From Flaccisagitta enflata (lineage: Eukaryota > Chaetognatha > Sagittoidea > Aphragmophora): 64,000 nt of DNA. A program made the translations under genes and the position numbers. Shown here piece after piece: positions 59,596-64,000 of this stretch; within the stretch, counting starts at the first letter, position 1, and the number at the start of each line of letters is the position of its first letter. Location: contig OZ231126.1 of assembly GCA_965153355.1 (NCBI GenBank), forward strand, positions 64,976,001 to 65,040,000. Reading direction: 5' to 3'. The notes beneath the pieces were generated by a model. It was not told the DNA's origin, made no database searches, and saw only the letters and a program-made list of their open reading frames with translations.

Positions 59596-60393
59596 TGTTA
59601 GTGATGTGGAAGCGGAAGCGGAAGCGGAAGCGGAAGCGGGTGGAAGCGGCACTTTTTCACTGGAAGCGGAAGCGGTTTTTAGAATCTCAGTGGAAGCGGA
59701 AGCGGAAGCGGAAGCGGTTTTTAAAAATTTGGTGGAAGCAGAAGCGGAAGCGGAAGCGGAAATTGAAAATTCAATGGAAGCGGAAGCGGAAGCGGAAGCA
59801 GATAAAGTGGAAGCGGAAGCGGAAGCGTTGAAAGCTTCCGCTTCCACTTATACATATTATCAGGCTTGAGCAATTGTATAAGGTAATAGAATTAAGAAAT
59901 TCTTGTGAATTTGGTTTTCCCAATCTATATAACCATTTTTTTAATTTTCACTATACAATAAAATGCAATAATAAAAGAAAAAGTAATGAAAAAATCAAGG
60001 GGGAGTAAAAAAAAAATCAGTTAGATGAATAAGCATTCAAGATTCTGAGAACAGAATAAGTAAAAGTGATAGATAAGAAGAAGAAGATGAAAAAAAAGAT
60101 AAGGATTAAGTGAAAGTGGGTAAAGGATAAAGAAACGGAGGAGGAAAAGGAAATTGTGTGAGTCTAAGTGACTGAAAAAAAAGGAGAAGAAGAGGAAAAA
60201 TTTGAGGAGTAGGAAGAGGAAAAAGAAGAAGAAAAGATAGTAAAAGTTTTGGTGAGTAGAAAATGAGGGAGAGGAAGAGGAAGAGTTTGAGTGAGTGAAA
60301 AAAAAAGAAGAGGAGGAGGAAGAAGAAGAATGCATGTCTGTTAAGATAACAGTGAAAAGCTAGAGTTTCAGGGAATGAAGAAGAGGATAAAAA

Positions 60394-60543
60394 CAAGGCC
60401 AGATACACGGCAATCCAGTCACGGACAGTTGGGCAGGTGCAGTAATGCAAAAACTGCTCGGAATTCAGAAATGTGACGGACCGACGGACCGACCGACCTA
60501 CCGACTGACACGGTGTGTAGTGTCGCGTGTGAGCGACTAAAAA
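60394..60543 (+). mobile_element. Family A element, GTCGCGGAC subtype
   Basis: CAAGGCCAGATACACGGCAA, AGTCACGGACAGTTGGGCAG, AAAAACTGCTCGGAATTC, a GACC core, GTCGCGTGTGAGCGACT and AAAAA. Confidence 0.85.
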
Positions 60544-60595
60544 TAGATATTTATATAAAAAAAAGAGAGAGAGATAGAGAGAGAGAGAGAGTGAG

Positions 60596-60976
<381 letters not shown>

Positions 60977-61050
60977 AACAGAGAGACAGAGAAAGAAACA
61001 GAGAAAGAGACAGAGAAAGAGATAGGAACAAAAACAAAGAAAGAGAGAAA

Positions 61051-61262
61051 CAAGACCGGATACACGGCTACCCTAGTGGTGTGCGGGTGGGCAGGGGCTG
61101 TGATAGAGAAGGTCACTGACGCATTTAGGCAGGAGCAGTGAGCTCAAAATGCTCAAAACTGCCAAAAGAGTAAAATAGGGACCGACCGACCAACCAACGG
61201 ACGGATGGACGGACGGACAGATGGACAAAGTGGGGTGTAGAGTCACGTAGCACGCGACTAAC
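61051..61262 (+). mobile_element. Family A element between two (GA)n arrays
   Basis: CAAGACCGGATACACGGCTA, AGTGGTGTGCGGGTGGGC, AAAATGCTCAAAACTGCC, a GACC/GGAC core, GTCACGTAGCACGCGACT and AACAAAA. The flanks are GAGAGAAA and AAAAGAGAGA. Confidence 0.85.
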
Positions 61263-61360
61263 AAAAAAAGAGAGAGAGAGAGAGAAAGAGAAAGAAAGAG
61301 AGAAAAAGAGAAAGAGAGAAAGACAGAGAGAGAAAGAGAGAGAAAGAGAGAAAAAGAGAG

Positions 61361-61391
<31 letters not shown>

Positions 61392-61394
61392 GAA

Positions 61395-61496
<102 letters not shown>

Positions 61497-62334
61497 AAAG
61501 AGAGATACAGATACACACAGACACACACATAAACAAACAAAAATAAACAAACATAGCTAAAACATCTTACAGTAGCTATAAAAAAACAAAGAAACAGATG
61601 AAAATATCTATATGCAACATTTATTTAATCCAATTTAAGAAATCATTATAATGTATGAACTATTATCAATACTTAGTTTATCAATATTATTTTTGTTTGT
61701 TACTTTGCCTGCCTAACAGATATGCTCATCTCTTGATTTGCAAACTGGCCATTTTGATAATAATAAATCAAAACTTTTTATTTATAAGTTTTTTTATAGT
61801 GACATTATATTGTATCAAAAACATAATTGATTCATTTATTCATAGTTCAGAATAAACTCCCGGGTAGCCTTTTTTATTTCTACAAACTACATTTTCTTTA
61901 TTGTCGTATCAATTTTATATTTATAGTTAAGGGTTTTTTTGTAGGTATGATAACTATATTTTTCCATTTGAAAGATATTCGTTTTTATCACTCAGGATTC
62001 TTGTGAATCAAGTACCATTAAAATTGAAGTTCTTCTATGTTATAAGATTAAATAAAATAGTATAGGCTTTAGTGGATGTGGTAATAGAAGCGGAAGTGGA
62101 AGCGGAAGCGGAAGCGGAAGCGGAAGCGGAAGCGGGAAAAAAATTGGAATGGAAGCGGAAGCGGAAGCGGAAGCTTTAAAAATTTTTAGATGGAAGCGAA
62201 GCGGAAGCGGAAGTTAAAAATTTTTTTAACGGAAGCGGAAGGAAGCGAAGCGAAGAAATTTTGAAAATGGAGCGAAGCGGAAGGTCCAAGAATTTGGCGC
62301 CCACATCACTGAGTTTGTGTGTGTGTATGTGTAT

Positions 62335-62337
<3 letters not shown>

Positions 62338-62384
<47 letters not shown>

Positions 62385-62385
62385 T
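62338..62385. repeat. (CT)n microsatellite
   Basis: CT run next to the right flank of unit X, preceded by a GTGTATGTGT run. Confidence 0.93.
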
Positions 62386-63228
62386 GCATTTATTTGCTGT
62401 TTTTTTTTCTCATTATAATGTTCAAAATTATTCTTCTCCCCTTTTTATTAACCATTTATCTCAGATTTATATATTTCTTTTTTTTATCAATTTTTTTTTT
62501 CTTTTTCTTTTTTTCTCTATTTTCTTTCTTTCGTTTATTTTTCTCTCTTTTTTCTCTAGTTTTTTTTCCTCTTTGGCAAATAACCAAACATCTTTTTGTT
62601 GCTATATTTACTTAAAAACCCGATATAAACCCGTGATATACCCGAAGAAAGGTTTTGAGGTATTCCGAACCCGAACCGAAACCGCGGAAAAAAACGCCAT
62701 ACGCAAGGCCTTACGTCCGTCCCCCCCTTCAGATGCCTGAGGCCCTCATTCAGCCCACTGGGGCCTGAAATCTGGTCTCTAGAGCTTAAAATCAGCCCTC
62801 ACAGGCCCCAAATCAGCTCTTGTATGCCCCAAATCAGTCCTCTCAGGCCCATAATCAGGCCTCTTAAGCTCATAATCTCGCCTCCCAGCCTGGGACCCAG
62901 GCATGAAACCAGCATTCCCAGGCATGAAACCAGCCATCCTTGACCAAAGTCTTAGACCTGAAATTGCCTCTCTCAGGCTTGAAATCAACCCTCTCGGAAC
63001 TGAAATCAGCCCTCATCTGGTCCGGAATCAAACCTCTGGGATATGGTCAAATCTTTTCAGAGCCCCTCACCTCTTCCCAGGACGTATGGAAATTCACCCC
63101 TGTGTTCTACAGGACATTGGTCCTTTGGGGCCGCTGCCCTGCTTTCACCTCAATTCTTCACCTAAACACTCCAAGCAGGGCAACGGGTACCGCTGACCAT
63201 GTGCGATCCTTGGATGACTTGTTCTATA

Positions 63229-63480
63229 TGTGTGTGTGGGGGGGGGAGTGTGTGTCTCTCTCTGTCTTTCTCTTTCTCTTTCCCTTTCTATTTTCTTTCT
63301 CTCTCTCTCTCTCTTTCTCACTCTCAAGCAGAATAAAATGCAAAAGCTAGCGTCATAAAACTCAGGTTCAATTTGTGTAACATCCTGACTTTTCTGTCGT
63401 GTTACATATGGGCTGAAAAATAGGATCAATGAGAAATCTCAATTTTCGCAAAAATGTGAAAAAATAAAAAAAGATTAAAA
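63229..63480. other. Short GT/CT-rich segment, no gene
   Basis: GTGTGTGTGGGGGGGGGAGTGTG and CTCTCTTTCTC stretches at 63225-63325. The remainder is AT-rich with nothing recognised. Confidence 0.5.
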
Positions 63481-63489
63481 AATTCATAG

Positions 63490-64000
63490 CGCCAAAACTA
63501 ATGATCGTAGACACTTCTGGTTGGCGCCATTTGAAAGAGAAAAATACTATCTAGGCGGAAAAAATCTTTCGTCCTGTAACAAAAATGTATTCATTGGCGT
63601 ATAAATGAATACAAATCAATTACTAATCCATCAATAATTATTGTTAGTTCCCCTTGACTGAATCAGAGCAGCAATTTGTCTCAGAAGCGATTTGTAGAGC
63701 AGTTAGTGTTACTCAGGAGTGAAGGCTTTCCAGATCTTTCTTGTGATTTTTTATTGTCTATTTTTTCACTACATTTAGACACACAGCTTTCAAAAGAATC
63801 ATCAAACCATAGAAAAATCGGTGACATAAATGAAGCCCTTCGAATTTGCAAGCAGGCAATGCAAACGGCATCTGTCTAGCTCAAGGCGTTTGGAAGTAAT
63901 AAGAAAAAGAGTGAAATGATATCATCAGAAGATTGTGGGAAAATGGCAAAAGTGAAACTCAAGTATTTCAATCAAAGTTGAATAGTTTTTTAACGCATAG
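63490..64000. mobile_element. Repeat H, copy 2 (runs off the window)
   Basis: GGTGACATAAATGAAGCCCTTC, GAATTTGCAAGCAGGC, CAAAGTTGAATAG.TTTTTAACGC match copy 1 at 54740-55110. CATAGCGCCAAAACTAATGATCG at 63485 parallels CATAGCTCCAAAACTATTGATCG at 56309, which suggests a larger repeat unit. Confidence 0.55.

Overview
This is a stretch of a eukaryotic nuclear genome. It shows spliced coding exons separated by very long introns, a dense load of microsatellites (mainly (GA)n/(CT)n), and dozens of short non-autonomous transposable elements nested inside one another. No bacterial operon, phage, CRISPR or rRNA feature is visible. I could not settle the lineage. The low-complexity protein insertions and element types would fit a repeat-rich invertebrate or a large-genome protist.

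Only one gene can be supported. It lies on the + strand and is spread over about 29 kb. Exon A (about 11118-14248) is long and encodes a highly disordered region with a small ordered segment (EALRFGISKSIMELI). Exon B (36404-36653) is Ser/Gly/Ile-rich and ends in NFCFSAYAPRTFGKIR. Exon C (40292-40408) encodes ESFGISHEEFLLAIGNN through PGNSGSLFYKSENG. B and C join in phase (AG|G = Arg) into the N-lobe of a phosphatidylinositol phosphate kinase (PIPK), most like type I PIP5K. The matching pieces are the F.F..YAP..F..IRE.FGI motif and the glycine-rich NPG.SGSLFY loop. A phase-compatible donor (CAG|GTGTGC) lets exon A join exon B. The gene would then carry roughly 790 residues of low complexity inside the kinase N-lobe. 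The rest of the kinase (FIIK lysine, MNN, DLKGS, IMDYSLL) and the 5' exons were not found here.

Almost everything else is mobile or simple-repeat DNA. Family A is a 120-1040 bp element that starts ACAAGGCCGGATACACGG, has a subterminal inverted repeat, a variable (GACG/GACC)n core and a terminal hairpin followed by A's; at least 25 copies or pieces are present. Family B starts with a GGTCAGCGGTACCC module, has 54-60 bp inverted arms (GGGCAGCGGCCCC...GGGGCCGCTGCCC) around a roughly 21-bp minisatellite, and stops abruptly at GCTGCCCAAAAAG. There are also many MITE-like inverted-repeat elements with TA duplications, and several with 8-9 bp duplications (41276-42002, 47203-52087, 59599-62312, 23251-23753).

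Layout: 1-11 kb holds MITEs, nested family B copies, family A copies and (CTTT)n. 11.1-14.2 kb is exon A. 14.2-36.4 kb is intron-like and packed with repeats. 36.4-40.4 kb carries the two kinase exons, with elements between them. 40.4-47 kb is MITEs and microsatellites plus one weak exon candidate. 47.2-52.1 kb is a single 4.9-kb element filled with younger insertions. 52-64 kb has more elements, including a roughly 4-kb family B copy that encloses another transposon-like unit.
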